Shown: positions 1 to 14,853 of the stretch, in pieces
Layout of the letters: each line of letters opens with the position of its first letter
How positions within the stretch are numbered: the stretch's first letter is position 1
Source of the DNA: Chamaelirium japonicum
Lineage: Eukaryota > Streptophyta > Magnoliopsida > Liliales > Melanthiaceae
Direction: 5' to 3'
Length of the DNA stretch: 64,000 bases
Assembly (NCBI GenBank): GCA_947650365.1
Contig: CANTAL010000193.1
Location: 62,001 to 126,000, forward strand
Translations under genes and position numbers: made by a program
Notes under the pieces: model-generated
What the model was told of the DNA's origin: nothing
What the model saw: only the letters and a program-made list of their open reading frames with translations
The model's database searches: none

Positions 1-677
1 TTCTAATTCATTCATACGATCCATTCTAATTCATTCGTACGATCCATTCTAATTCATTCGCATAAATGTATCCATTCTAATTCATTCGTACGATCCATTC
101 TAATTCATTCGCACGATCCATTCTAATTCATTCGTACGATCCATTCTAATTCATTCGTATGATCGAGTCTAATTCATTCGTATGATCCATTCTAATTAAT
201 TCGTATGATCCATTCTAATTCATTCGTACGATCCATTCTAATTCATTCATACAATCCATTCTAATTCATTCGCACGAATGTATCCATTCTAATTAATTCG
301 TACGATCCATTCTAATTCATTCGTGTTATCTATTCTTATTCATTCGCACGATCTAGTCTAATTGATTCGCACGATCCATTCTAATTCATTCGCACGAATG
401 TATCCATTCTAATTCATTCGTACGATCCATTCTAATTCATTCGTACGATCCATTCTAATTTATTCGTAAGATCCATTCTAATTCATTCGTATGATCTATT
501 CTTATTCATTCGCACGATCCAGTCTAATTGATTTGCACGATCCATTCTAATTCATTCGCACGAATGTATCCATTCTAATCCATTCATACGATCCATTCTA
601 ATTCATTCATACAATCCATTCTAATTCTTTCACACGATCCATTCTAATTCATTCGTACGATCCATTCTAATTCATTA
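1..677 (-). repeat. Satellite block, minus direction
   Basis: Units read CCATTCTAATTCATTC and include several 28-bp forms (CGCACGAATGTATCC, near 62, 270, 385 and 552). The block ends at the palindromic turn TAGCATGGATCGTGCTA (674-690). The same turn occurs near 19010 and 27100, each time followed by the same odd short unit. Confidence 0.9.
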
Positions 678-1292
678 GCATGGATCGTGCTAATGAATTA
701 GAATGGAATATACGAATGAATTAGAATGGATCGTAGAATGGATTGTACGAATGAATTAGAATGAATTAGAATGGATCGTACGAATGAATTAGAATGGATC
801 GTACAAATAAATTAGAATGGATCGTACGAATGAATTAGAATGGATCGTGCGAATGAATTAGAATGGATACATTTGTGCGAATGAATTAGAATGGATCGTA
901 CGAATGGATTAGAATGGATCGTACGAATGGATTTGAATGGATACATTCGTGCGAATGAATTAGAATGGATTGTATGAATGAATTAGAATGGATCGTACGA
1001 TCCATTCGAATTCATTCGCACGATCCATTCTAATTCATTCGTACGATCCATTCTAATTCATTCATATGATCCATTCTAATTCATTCGTACGATCCATTCT
1101 AATTCATTCGTATATTCCATTCTAAGATCCTACCAATGAATTAGAATGGATCGTACGAATGAATTAGAATGGATCGTACAAATGAATTAGAATGGATCGT
1201 GCGAATGAATTAGAATGGATACATTCGTGCGAATGAATTAGAATGGATCGGACGAATGAATTAGAATGGATCGTACAAATGAATAAGAATTA
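678..1292. repeat. Three short alternating satellite blocks
   Basis: The blocks are + 678-996, - 997-1126 and + 1127-1292. The first starts with the unusual run GAATGGAATATACGAATG and a shortened unit GGATCGTAGAATGGAT. The first turn is a perfect 22-bp palindrome at 986-1007. The last turn, near 1292, joins GAATAAGAATTAGG to a minus 28-bp unit. Confidence 0.85.
986..1007. repeat. Perfect 22-bp palindrome at a direction switch
   Basis: GAATGGATCGT is followed directly by its reverse complement ACGATCCATTC. The centre lies in the TCGTACGA core that every 23-bp unit boundary carries, so two oppositely directed units meet exactly at unit ends. Confidence 0.92.
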
Positions 1293-1991
1293 GGACGAAT
1301 GTATCCATTCTAATTTATTCGTACGATCCATTCTAATTCATTCGTACGATCCATTCTAATTCATTCGTACGATCCATCCTAATTCATTCGTCCGATCCAT
1401 TCTAATTCATTCGCACGAATGTATCCATTCTAATTCATTCGTACGATCCATTCTAATTCATTCGTACGATCCATTCTAATTCATTCGTAAGATCCATTCT
1501 AATTCATTCGTACGATCCATTCTAACTCATTCGTACGATCCATTCTAATTCATTCGCACGAATGTATCCATTCTAGTTCATTCGTACGATCCATTCTATT
1601 TCATTCGTACGATCCATTCTTACTCATTCGTATGATCCATTCTAATTCATTCGGACGAATGTATCCATTCTAATTTATTCGTACGATCCATTCTAAATCA
1701 TTCGTACGATATATTTTAATTCATTCGTACGATCCATTCTAATTCATTCGTCCGATCCATTCTAATTCATTCGCATGAATGTATCCATTCTAATTCATTC
1801 GTACGATCCATTCTAATTCATTCGTAAGATCCATTCTAATTCATTCGTACGAACCATTCTAATTCATTCGTACGATCCATTCTAATTCATTCGCACGAAT
1901 GTATCCATTCTAGTTCATTCGTACGATCCATTCTAATTCATTCGTACGATCCATTCTAATTCATTCGCACGATCCATTCTAATTCATTCGT
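1293..1991 (-). repeat. Satellite block, minus direction, duplicated at 15.2-15.9 kb
   Basis: The order of variant units (GTAAGATCC, TCTAGTTCATTC, TTACTCATTCG, TTCGGACGAATG, TTCGTCCGATCC) closely matches 15240-15928. The junction at its right end, GATCCATTC...CGTATCGTGCGAATG, is also shared with 15929. Confidence 0.88.
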
Positions 1992-3255
1992 ATCGTGCGA
2001 ATGAATTAGAATGGATCATACGAATGAGTAAGAATGGATCGTACGAATGAAATAGAATGGATTGTGCGAATGAATTAGAATGGATCGTACGAATGAATTA
2101 GAATGGATCGTGTGAAAGAATTAGAATGGATTGTATGAATGAATTAGAATAGATCGTGCGAATGAACTAGAATGGATACATTCGTGTGAATGAATTAGAA
2201 TGGATCGTACGAATGAATTAGAATGGATCGTACGAATGAATTAGAATGGATCTTACGAATGAATTAGAATGGATCGTACGAATGAATTAGAATGGATCGT
2301 ATGAATGAATTAGAATGGATACATTCGTGCGAATGAATTAGAATGGATCGGACGAATGAATTAGAATGTATCGTACGAATGAATTAGAATGGATCAAATA
2401 AATGAATTTGAATGGATCGTACGAATAAATTAGAATGGATACATTCGTCCGAATGAATTAGAATGGATCGTATGAATGAATTAGAATGGATCGTACGAAT
2501 GAATTAGAATGGATACATTCGTACGAATGAATTAGAATGGATCGTACGAATGAATTAAAATGGATATATTTGAACGAATAAATTAGAATGGATCATACGA
2601 ATGAATTAGAATGGATCGTATGAATGAATTAGAATGGATAGTACGAATGAATTAGAATCGATCGTACGAATGAATTAGAATGGATCGTACGAATGAATTA
2701 GAATGGATCGTACGAATGAGTAAGAATGGATCGTACGAATGAATTAGAATGGATCGTACGAATGAATTAGAATGGATCGTACGAATAAATTAGAATGGAT
2801 ACATTCGTCCGAATGAATTAGAATGGATCATACGAATGGATTAGAATGGATCGTGTGAAAGAATTAGAATAGATTGTATGAATGAATTAGAATAGATCGT
2901 ACGAATGAACTACAATAGATCGTACGAATGAACTAGAATGGATACATTCGTGCGAATGAATTAGAATGGATCGTACGAATGAATTAGAATGGATCGTACG
3001 AATGAATTAGAATGGATCGTATGAATGAATTAGAATGGTTACATTCATACGAATGAATTAGAATGGATCCTACGAATGAATTAGAATGGATCGTGTGAAA
3101 GAATTAGAATGGATTGTATGAATGAATTAGAATGGATCGTACGAATGAATTAGAATGGATCGTACGAATGAACTAGAATTGATACATTCGTGCGAATGAA
3201 TTAGAATGGATCGTACGAATGAATTAGAATGGATCGTACTAATGAATTAGAATGG
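1300..3255. repeat. Segmental duplication, partner of 15240-17235
   Basis: About 2 kb spanning the minus-to-plus turn at 1991. The partner is displaced by about 13.94 kb at the turn and about 13.98 kb near its right end (CGTACTAATG at 3234 against ATACTAATG at 17217). Confidence 0.8.
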
Positions 3256-4152
3256 ATTGTACGAATGAATTAGAATGGATGGTATGAATGAATTAGAATG
3301 GTTACATTCATGCGAATGAATTAGAATGGATCGTACGAATGGATTAGAATGGATACATTCGAGCGAATGAATTAGAATGGATCGTACGAATGAATTAGAA
3401 TGGATCGTACGAATGGATTAGAATGGATCCTACGAATGGATTAGAATGGATACCTTTGTGCATATGAATTAGAATGGATGGTACGAATGAATTAGAATGG
3501 ATGATTTTAATGAATTAGAATGGATCGTGTGAAAGAATTAGAATGGATTGTATGAATGAATTAGAATGGATCGTACGAATGAATTAGAATGGATCGTACG
3601 AATGAATTAGAATGGATACATTCGTGTGAATGAATTAGAATGGATACATTCATGCGAAATAATTAGAATAGATCGTATGAATGAATTAGAATGGATCCTA
3701 TGAATGAATTAGAATGGATCGTGCGAATGAATTAGAATGGATCGTACGAATGAATTAGAATAGATCATACGAATGAATTAGAATGGATCGTACGAATGGA
3801 TCGTACGAATGGATCGTACGAATGGATAAGAATGGATCATACAAATTGATTAGAAAGGATACGTTCGAGCGAATGAATTAGAATGGATCGTACGAATGAA
3901 TTAGAATGGATCGTACGAATAAATTAGAATGGATACATTCGTCCGAATTAATTAGAATGGATCATACGAATGAGTAAGAATGGACCGTACGAATGAAATA
4001 GAATAGATTGTATGAATGAATTAGAATGGATCCTACGAATGAATTAGAATGGATCGTCTGAAAGAAATAGAATGGATTGTATGAATGAATTAGAATGGAT
4101 CGTATGAATGAATTAGAATGGATCGTGCGAATGAATTCAAATGGATCGTACG
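1992..4152 (+). repeat. Satellite block, plus direction
   Basis: The first 1.25 kb (to about 3255) matches 15929-17235 in variant order. The block includes a run of half-units at 3781-3820 and the tag GGATACCTTTGTGCATATG near 3447. The right turn is GGATCGTACGAATTCATTC near 4150, one of six such turns in the window. Confidence 0.9.
3781..3820 (+). repeat. Run of 13-bp half-monomers
   Basis: GAATGGATCGTAC occurs three times head to tail (3781-3793, 3794-3806, 3807-3819) without the GAATGAATTA half. This shows that the 13-bp second half can amplify by itself. It also supports a two-part origin of the 23-bp monomer, since the two halves share GAATG. Confidence 0.9.
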
Positions 4153-6702
4153 AATTCATTCTAATTCATTCATACAATCCATTCTAATTCTTTCACACGA
4201 TCCATTCTAATTCATTCGTATGTTCCTTTCTAATTCATTAGCACGATCCATGCTAATTCATTCGTTCAATCAGTTCTAATTCATTTGCACGATCCATTCT
4301 AATTCATTCGTACGATCCATTCTAATTCATTCGCACGATCCATTCTAATTCATTCATAGGATCCATTCTAATTCATTCATACGATCTATTCTAATTCATT
4401 CGCACGAATGTATCCATTCTAATTCATTCGCACGAATGTATCCATTCTAATTCATTCGTACGATCCATTCTAATTCATTCGCACAAATGTATCCATTCTA
4501 ATTCATTCGTACGATCCATTCTAATTCATTCGCATGATCCATTCTAATTCATTCGTACGATCCATTCTAATTCCTTCACACGATCTATTCTAATCCATTC
4601 TAATTCATTCGTACGAATCCATTCTAATTCATTCGTACAATCTATTCTATTTCATTCGTACGATCCATTCTTACTCATTCGTATGATCCATTCTAATTCA
4701 TTCGGACGAATGTATCCATTCGATTTTATTCGTACGATCCATTCTAATTCATTCGTAAGATCCATTCTAATTCATTCGCTCGAATGTATCCATTCTAATC
4801 AATTCGTACGATCCATTCTAATCCATTCGTATGATCCATTCTAATTCATTCGCATGAATGTAACCATTCTAATTCATTCATTTGATCCTTTCTAATTCAT
4901 TCGTACGATCCATTCTAATTCATTAGCACGATCCATGCTAATTCATTCATTCGATCAGTTCTAATTCATTAGCACGATCAATTCTAATTCATTCGTACGA
5001 TCCATTCTAATTCATTCGCATGATCCATTCTAATTCATTCGTACGATCCATTCTAATTCATTAGCACGACCCATGCTAATTCATTCGGTCGATCAATTCT
5101 AATTCATTAGCACGATCCATTCTAATTCATTCGTACGATCCATTCTAATTCATTCGCACAAATGTATCCATTCTAATTCATTCGTACGATCCATTCTAAT
5201 TCATTCGCACGATCCATTCTAATTCATTCGTACGATCCATTCTAATTCTTTCACACGATCCATTCTAATTCATTCGTACGATCCATTCTAATTCATTCGC
5301 ACGATCCATTCTAATTCATTCATAGGATCCATTCTAATTTATTCATACGATTTATTCTAATTCTTTCGCACGAATGTATCCATTCTAATTCATTCACACG
5401 AATGTATCCATTCTAATTCATTTGTACGATCCATTCTAATTCATTCGTACGATCCATTCTAATTCATTCGTACGATCCTTTCTAATTCATTCATACGATC
5501 TATTCTAATTCATTCATACAATCCATTCTAATTCTTTCACACGATCCATTCTAATTCATTCGTACGATCCATTCTTATTCATTCGTACGGTCCATTCTAA
5601 TTCATTCGTACGATCCATTCTAATTCATTCGCTCGAATGTATCCATTCTAATCCATTCGTACGATCCATTCTAATCCATTCGTACGATCCATTCTAATTC
5701 ATTCGTATGAATGTAACCATTCTAATTCATTCATTTGATCTATTCTAATTCATTCGTACGATCCATTCTAATTCATTCGTCTGATCCACTCTAATTCATT
5801 CGCACGAATGTATCCATTCTAATTCATTCGTACGATCCATTCTAATTCATTCGCACGATCCATTCTAATTCATTCATAGGATCCATTCTAATTCATTCAT
5901 ACGATCTATTCTAATTCTTTCGCACGAATGTATCCATTCTAATTCATTCGCACGAATATATCCATTCTAATTCTAATTCATTCGTACGATCCATTCTAAT
6001 TCATTCGTATGATCCATTCTAATTAATTCGTATGATCCATTCTAATTCATTCGTATGATCCATTCTAATTCATTCATACAATCCATTCTAATTCATTTGC
6101 ACGATCCATTCTAATTCACTCATACGATCCATTCTAATACATTCATACGATCCATTCTAATTCATTTGCACGATTATATCCATTCTAATTCATTCGTACG
6201 ATCAATTCTAATTCCTTCGTACGATCCATTCTCATTCATTCGTACGATCCATTCTAATTCATTCATACGATCCATTCTAATTCATTCGTACGATCCATTC
6301 TAATTCATTCGCACCAATGTACCCATTCTAATTCATTCGTACGATCCATTCTAAATCATTCGTACGATCCATTCTAATTCATTTGTAAGATCCATTCTAA
6401 TTCATTCGTACGATCCATTCTAATTCATTCGTACGATCCATTCTAATTCATTCGCGAATGTATCCATTCTAATTCATTCGTACGATCCATTCTAATTCAT
6501 TCGTACGATCCATTCTAATTCATTCATACGATATATTCTAATTCATTCATACAATCCATTCTAATTCTTTCACACGATCGATTCTAATTCATTCGTACGA
6601 TCCATTCTAATTCATTCGCACAATCCATTCTATTTCATTCGTACGATCCATTCCTACTCATTCGTATGATCCATTCTAATTCATTCGCACGAATGTATCC
6701 AC
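4153..6702 (-). repeat. Long satellite block, minus direction
   Basis: About 2.5 kb without a clear turn. It opens with GAATTCATTC...CATACAATCC...TCTTTCACACGATCC, a string that opens many minus blocks here. The variant TTAGCACGATCCATGC recurs near 4248, 4934 and 5072. It ends at a GTATCCACAATGGATC turn near 6703, a variant of the GTATCCATAATGG turn. Confidence 0.88.
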
Positions 6703-7907
6703 AATGGATCATACGAATGATTAAGAATGGATCGTACGAATGAAATAGAATGGATTGTACGAATGAATTAGAATGGACCGTACGAATGAATTAGACGTAC
6801 GAATGAATTAGAATGGATACATTCATGCGAATAAATTAGAATGGATCATACGAATGAGTAAGAATGGATCGTCATTCTAATTCGTTCGTATGATCCATTC
6901 TAATTCATTTGTATCCATTCTATTTCATTCGCACGATCCATTCTAATTCATTCGCGCAATCTATTCTAATTCATTCGTACAATCCATTCTTACTCATTCG
7001 TACGATTCATTCTAATTCATTCATTGGATCCATTCAAATTCATTCATACAATCCATTCTAATTTATTCGCACGAATGTATCCATTCTAATTCATTCGTAC
7101 GATCAGTTCTAATTCATTCACAAAATCTATTCTAATTCATTCATACGATCCATTCTAATTCATTCGCATGAATGTATCCATTCTAATTCATTCGTACGAT
7201 CCATTCTAATTCATTAATATGATCCATTCTAATTCATTCGTACAATCCATTCTAATTCATATGCACAAAGGTATCCATTCTAATTCATTCGTACGATCCA
7301 TTCTAATTCAGGATCGTACGAATGAATTAGAATGTATATATTCGTGCAAATGAATTAGAATGGATCGTATGAATGAATTAGAATGGATCGTATGAGTGAA
7401 TTATAACGGATAGTACGAATGAAGTAGAATGGATCGTATGAATGAATTAGAATGGATACATTCGTGCGAATGAATTAGAATGGATCGTATGAATGAATTA
7501 GAATTGATTGTGCGAATGAATTAGAATGGATCGTACGAATGAATTAGAATGGATACATTCGTGCGAATAAATTAGAATTGATTGTATGAATGAATTAGAA
7601 TGGATCGTACGAATGAATTAGAATGGATCGTAAGAATGAATTAGAATAGATTGCGTGAATGAATTAGAATGGATCGTGTGAATGAAATAGAATGGATACA
7701 AATGAATTAGAATGGATTATACGAATGAATTAGAATGACGATCCATTCTTACTCATTCGTATGATCCATTCTAATTTATTCGCACGAATGTATCCATTCT
7801 AATTCATTCGTACATCTAATTCATTCGTACGGTCCATTCTAATTCATTCGCACAATCCATTCTATTTCATTCGTACGATCCATTCTTACTCATTCGTATG
7901 ATCCATT
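6703..7907. repeat. Mosaic of short alternating satellite blocks
   Basis: Five blocks in 1.2 kb: + 6703-6871, - 6872-7309, + 7310-7738, - 7739-7907, then a turn to + through GATCCATTATGGATACATTC. The joints at 6872, 7310 and 7738 cut inside a unit, so they look like rearrangement breakpoints, not clean palindromic turns. Confidence 0.82.
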
Positions 7908-9049
7908 ATGGATACATTCGTGCGAATGAATTAGAATGGATCATACGAATGAGTAAGAATGGATCGTACAAATGAAATAGAATGGATTGTGCGAATGAAT
8001 TAGAATGGATCGTACGAATGAATTAGAATGGATCGTGTGAAAGAATTAGAATGGATTGTACGAATGAATTAGAATAGATCGTATGAATGAATTAGAATGG
8101 ATCGTACGAATGAATTAGAATGGATTGTATGAATGAATTAGAATGGATCGTACGAATGAATTAGAATGGATACATTCGTGCGAATGAATTAGAATGGATA
8201 CATTCGTGCGAAAGAATTAGAATAGATCATATGAATGAATTAGAATGGATCCTATGAATGAATTAGAATGGATCGTCCGAATGAATTAGAATGGATCGTA
8301 CGAATGAATTAGAATAGATCGTGCTAATGAATTAGAATTGATCGAACGAATAAATTAGCATGGATCGTGCTAATGAATTAGAATGGATCGTACGAATGAA
8401 TTAGAATGGATCAAATGAATGAATTAGAATGGTTACATTCATGCGAATGAATTAGAATGGATCGTACGAATGGATTAGAATGGATCGTACGAATGGATTA
8501 GAATGGATACATTCGAGCGAATGAATTAGAATGGATCGTACGAATGAATTAGAATGGATCGTACGAATAAATTAGAATGGATACATTCGTCCAAATGAAT
8601 TAGAATGGATCATACGAATGAGTAAGAATGGATCGTACGAATGAAATAGAATAGATTGTACGAATAAATTAGAATGGATTCGTACGAATGAATTAGAATG
8701 GATTAGAATAGATTGTGTGAAAGAATTAGAATGGATCGTACGAATGAATTAGAATGGATCGTGCGAATGAATTAGAATTGATCGTACAAATGAATTAGAA
8801 TGGATACATTTGTGCGAATGAATTAGAATGGATCGTACGAATGAATTAGAATGGATACATTCGTGCGAATGAATTAGAATGGATACATTCGTGCGAAAGA
8901 ATTAGAATAGATCGTATGAATGAATTAGAATGGATCCTATGAATGTATTAGAATGGATCGTGCGAATGAATTAGAATGGATCGTACGAATGAATTAGAAT
9001 GGATCGTGTGAAAGAATTAGAATGGATTGTATGAATGAATTAGAATAAA
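7908..9049 (+). repeat. Satellite block, plus direction
   Basis: It starts at the CCATTATGGATACATTC turn also found at 12219. The first 150 bp or so of variant order is shared with 12220-12370. It ends at AAATTCGTACGATCCATTC near 9047, a variant of the GAATGAATTCGTACGATCC turn. Confidence 0.87.
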
Positions 9050-11277
9050 TTCGTACGATCCATTCGAATTCATTCGCACGATCCATTCTAATTCATTCAT
9101 ACGATCCATTCTAATTCATTCATACAATCCATTCTAATTCTTTCACACGATCCATTCTAATTAATTCGTAGGATCCATTCTAATTCATTCGTACAATCTA
9201 TTCTATTTCATTCGTATGATCCATTCTTACTCATTCGTATGATCCATTCTAATTTATTCGGACGAATGTATCCATTCTAATTTATTCGTACGATCCATTC
9301 TAATTCATTCGTACGATCCATTCTAATTCATTCGCTCGAATTGATCCATTATAATCCATTCGTACGATCCATTCTAATCCATTCGTACGATCCATTCGTA
9401 CGATCCATTCTAATTCATTCGTACGATCTATTCTAATTCATTCGTACGATCCATTCTAATTCATTCGCACGATCCATTCTAATTTATTCATAGGATCCAT
9501 TCTAATTCATTCATACGATCTATCCTAATTCTTTCGCACGAATGTATCCATTCTAATTCATTCGCACGAATGTATCCATTCTAATTCATTCGTACGATCC
9601 ATTCTAATTCATTCGTACGATCCATTCTAATTCATTCATACGATCTATTCTAATTCATTCATACAATCCATTCTAATTCTTTCACACGATCCATTCTAAT
9701 TCATTCATATGATCCATTCTAATTCATTCGTACGATCCATTCTAATTCGTGTGCACAAAGGTATCCATTCTAATCCATTCGTAGGATCCATTCTAATCCA
9801 TTCGTACGATTCATTCTAATTCATTCGTACGATCCATTCTAATTCATTCGCTCGAATGTATCCATTCTAATCCATTCGTACGATCCATTCTAATCCAATC
9901 GTACGATCCATTCTAATTCATTCGCATGAATGTAACCATTCTAATTCATTCATACGATCCATTCTAATTCATTCGTACGATCCATTCTAATTCATTCGCA
10001 TGAATGTATCCATTCTAATTCATTCATATGATCCATTCTAATTCATTCGTATAATCCATTCTAATTCTTTCACACGATCCATTCTAATTCATTCGTACAA
10101 TCCATTCTAATTCATTCGCACGAATGTATCCATTCTAATGCATTCATACGATCTATTCTAATTCATTCGTACGATCCATTCTAATTCCTTCGTACGATCC
10201 ATTCTAATTCATTCGTACGATCCATTCTAATTCATTCGTACGATCCATTCTAATTCATTCGTAAGATCCATTCTTATTCATTCGTACGATCCATTCTAAT
10301 TCATTCGTACGATCCATTCTAATTCATTCGCACGAATGTATCCATTCTAGTTCATTCGTATGATCCATTCTAATTCATTCGTATGATCCATTCTAATCCA
10401 TTCGTACGATCCATTCTAATTCATTCATACGATCCATTCTAATTCATTCATACAATCCATTCTAATTCTTTCACACGATCCATTCTAATTCATTCGTAGG
10501 ATCAATTCTAATTCATTCGTACAATCTATTCTATTTCATTCGTACGATCCATTCTTACTCATTCGTATGATCCATTCTAATTCATTCGGACGAATGTATC
10601 CATTCTAATTTATTCGTACGATCCATTCTAATTCATTCGTACGATCCATTCTAATTCATTCGTACGATCCATTCTTACTCATTCGTATGATCCATTCTAA
10701 TTCATTCGTACGATCCATTCTAATTCATTCGTACGATCGAGTCTAATTCATTCGCACTATCCATTCTAATTCATTCGTACGATCCATTCTAATTCATTCG
10801 TATGATCCATTCTAATTTATTCGTTCAAATATATCCATTCTAATTTATTCCGTACGATCCATTCTAATTCATTCGTACGAATGTATCCATTCTAATTCAT
10901 TCGTACGATCCATTCTAATTCATTCGTACGATCCATTCTAATTCATTCGTACGATCCATTCTAATTCATTCGTAAGATCCATTCTAATTCATTCATACGA
11001 TCCATTCTAATTCATTCGTATGATCCATTCTAATTCATTCGCACGAATGTATCCATTCTAGTTCATTCGCACGATCTATTCTAATTCATTCATACAATCC
11101 ATTCTAATTCTTTCACACGAGCCATTCTAATTCATTCATAGGATCCATTCTAATTCATTCGTACGATCCATTCTAATTCATTCGCACGAATGTATCCATT
11201 CTAATTCATTCATACGATCCATTCTACTTCATTCGTACTATCCATTCTAATTCATTCATACAATTCATTCTAATTCA
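9050..11277 (-). repeat. Long satellite block, minus direction
   Basis: About 2.2 kb of minus units. It opens with the string CGAATTCATTCGCACGATCC and then CATACAATCC and CTTTCACACGATCC, as after the other turns of this type. It ends at an imperfect joint TAATTCATGCGAATGAATTA near 11278. Confidence 0.87.
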
Positions 11278-12774
11278 TGCGAATGAATTAGAATGGATCG
11301 GAAGAATGAATTAGAATGGATCGTACGAATGAATTAGAATGGATCAAATGAATGAATTAGAATGGATCGTACGAATGAATTAGAATGCATCGTACGAAAG
11401 AATTAGAATGGATCGTGCGAATGAAATAGAATGGATCGTATGAATGAATTAGAATGGATTGTACGAATGGATTAGAATGGATCGTACGAATGCATTCTAA
11501 TTCCTTCGTACGATCCATTCTAATTCCTTCGTACGATCCATTCTATTTCATTCGTATGATCCATTCTAATTCCTTCGTACGATTCATTCTAATTCCTTCG
11601 TATCCATTCTAATTCATTCATACGATCCATTCTAATCCATTTGTACGATCCATTCTAATTCATTCGCATGAATGTAACCATTCTAATTCATTCATTTGAT
11701 CCATTCTAATTCATTCGTACGATCCATTCTAATTCATTCGTACGATCCATTGTAATTCATTCATACAATCCATTTAGATTCATTCGCACAAAGGTATCCA
11801 TTCAAATTCAGTCGTACGATCTAGTCTAATTCATTAGCACGATCCATGCTAATTCATTCGTTCGATCAATTCTAATTCATTAGCACGATCCATTCTAATT
11901 CATTCGTACGATCCATTCTAATTCATTCGTACGATCCATTCTTACTCATTCGTATGATCCATTCTAATTCATTCGTACGATCCATTCTAATTCATTCGTA
12001 CGATCGATTCTAATTCATTCGCATTATCCATTCTAATTCATTCGTACGATCCATTCTAATTCATTCGTATGATTCATTCTAATTTATTCGTTCAAATATA
12101 TCCACTCTAATTCATTCGTACGATCCATTCTAATTCATTCGTACGGTCCATTCTAATTCATTCGCACAAACCATTCTATTTCATTCGTACGATCCATTCT
12201 TACTCATTCGTATGATCCATTATGGATACATTCGTGCGAATGAATTAGAATGGATCATACGAATGAGTAAGAATGGATCGTACGAATAAAATAGAATGGA
12301 TTGTGCGAATGAATTAGAATGGATCGTACGAATGAATTAGAATGGATCGTGTGAAAGAATTAGAATGGATCGTGCTAATGAATTAGAATGGATCGTATGA
12401 ATGGATTAGAATGGATACATTCGAGCGAATGAATTAGAATGGATCGTACGAATGAATTAGAATGGATCATACGAATGAGTAAGAATGGATCGTACGAATG
12501 AATTAGAATGGATCGTACGAATGAATTAGAATGGATCGTACGAATAAATTAGAATGGATACATTCGTCCGAATGAATTAGAATGGATCATACGAATGAGT
12601 AAGAATGGATCGTACGAATGAAATAGAATAGATCGTACGAATGAATTAGAATGGAATATACGAATGAATTAGAATGGATCGTAAGAATGAATTAGAATAG
12701 ATCATATGAATGAATTAGAAAGGATCGTATGAATGAATTAGAATGGATCATGCGAATGAATTCGAATGGATCGT
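11278..12774. repeat. Alternating satellite blocks
   Basis: The blocks are + 11278-11491, - 11492-12219 and + 12220-12774. The minus block has several ATTCCTTCGTACG units. The stretch 12138-12370 repeats 7825-8060, about 4.3 kb away, across its turn. Confidence 0.84.
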
Positions 12775-14037
12775 ACGATCCATTCTAATTCATTCATACA
12801 ATTCATTCTAATTCATTCGCACGAATGTATCCATTCTAATCCATTCGTACGATCCATTCTAATTCATTCGCACAAATATATCCATTCTAATTCATTCGTA
12901 CGATCCATTCTAATTCATTCGTGCGATCCATTCTAATTCATTCGTACGATCCATTCTAATTAATTCGTATGATCCATTCTAATTCATTCGTACGATCCAT
13001 TTTAATTCATTCGTACGATCCATTCTAATTCATTCATATGATCTATTCTAATTAATTCGTATGATCCATTCTAATTCATTCGTACGATCCATTCTAATTC
13101 ATTCGTACGATCCATTCTAATTCATTCGCACAATCCATTCTATTTCATTCGTACGATCCATTCTTACTTATTGGTATGATCCATTCTAATTCATTCGCAC
13201 GAATGTATCCATTCTAATTCATTCATACGAATCCATTCTAATTCATTCGTACAATCCATTCTATTTCATTCGTACGATCCATTCTTACTCATTCGTATGA
13301 TCCATTCTAATTCATTCGCACGAATGTATCCATTCTAAATCATTCGTACGATCCATTCTAAATCATTCGTACAATCCATTCTATTTTATTCGTATGATCA
13401 ATTCTAATTCATTCTAATTCATTCTATTTCATTCGTACGATCCGTTCTAATTCACTCATACGATCCATTCTAATTCATTCATACGATCCATTCTAATTCA
13501 GTTGCACGAATATATCCATTCTAATTCATTCGTACGATCCATTCTAATTCCTTTGTACGATCCATTCTAATTCCTTCGTACGATGCATTCTAATTCCTTC
13601 GTACGATCCATTCTATTTCATTCGTATGATCCATTCTAATTCCTTCGTACGATCCATTCTAATTCCTTCGTACGATCCATTCTAATTCCTTCGTATCCAT
13701 TCTAATTCACTCATACGATCCATTCTAATTCATTCATACGATCTATTCTAATTCATTCATACAATCCATTCTAATTCTTTCACACGATCCATTCTAATTC
13801 ATTCGTACGATCCATTCTAATTCATTCGCACAATCCATTCTATTTCATTCGTACGATCCATTCTTACTCATTGGTACGATCCATTCTAATTCATTCGCAC
13901 GAATGTATGCATTCTAATTCATTCGTACAATCCATTCTAATTCTTTCACACGGTCCATTCTAATTCATTCGTACGATCCATTCTAAATCATTCGGGCAAT
14001 CCATTCTATTTCAATCGTACGATTAATTCTAATTCAT
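12775..14037 (-). repeat. Satellite block, minus direction
   Basis: It begins at GGATCGTACGATCCATTC (near 12770). A local family of ATTCCTTCGTACGATCC units lies at about 13545-13700. The right end, near 14037, joins TAATTCATTAGAATGGATC, a turn inside the TAATTCATTA palindromic core. Confidence 0.86.
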
Positions 14038-14853
14038 TAGAATGGATCGTACGAATGAATTAGAATGGATCATATTAATGAATTAGAATGGATCGTACGA
14101 ATGAATTAGAATGGATCGTACGAACGAATTAGAATGGATCGTACGAAGGAATTAGAATGGATCGTACGAATGAATTAGAATGGATATATTCGTGCAAATG
14201 AATTAGAATGGATCGTATTAATGAATTAGAATGGATCGTACGAATGAATTAGAATGGATATATTCGTGCAAATGAATTAGAATGGATCATATGAATGTAT
14301 TAGAATGGATCGTATGAGTGAATTAGAATGGATCGTACTAATGAATTAGAATGGATCGTACGAATGAATTAGAATGGATCGTGTGAAAGAATTAGACTGG
14401 ATTGTATGAATGAATTATAATAGATCGTATGAATGAATTAGAATGGATCGTATGAATGAATTAGAATGGATCGTACGAATGAATTTGAATGGATACATTT
14501 GTGCGAATGAATCTAAATGGATTGTATGAATGAATTACAATGGATCGTACGAATGAATTAGAATGGCTCGTACGAATGAATTAGAATTGCTCATACGAAT
14601 GAATTAGAATGAATCGTATGAATGAATTAGAATGGTTACATTCGTGCGAATGAATTAGAATAGATCGTACGAATGAATTAGAATGGATTGTACGAATGAG
14701 TTAGAATGGATTGTGCGAATAAATTAGAATGGATTGTATGAATGAATAAGAATGGATCGTACGAATGAATTAGAATGGATCGTGCTAATGAATTAGCATG
14801 AATCGTCCGAATGTATTAGACTGGATCGTACGAATGAATTTGAATGAATCGTA
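14038..14853 (+). repeat. Satellite block, plus direction
   Basis: About 0.8 kb of plus units with many variants of the GTAC core and the rare string GAATCTAAATGGATTG near 14509, which recurs near 22751. It ends in GAATCGTACGATCCATTC near 14853. Confidence 0.86.

Noticed and set aside
3962-4159. Minus-strand open frame of 65 codons rich in IHSNSF/SILIHSY
   Set aside because: It is a translation of the minus-direction satellite. Three 23-bp units equal 69 bp, so a 23-residue pattern repeats until a variant unit adds a stop. No gene-like composition.
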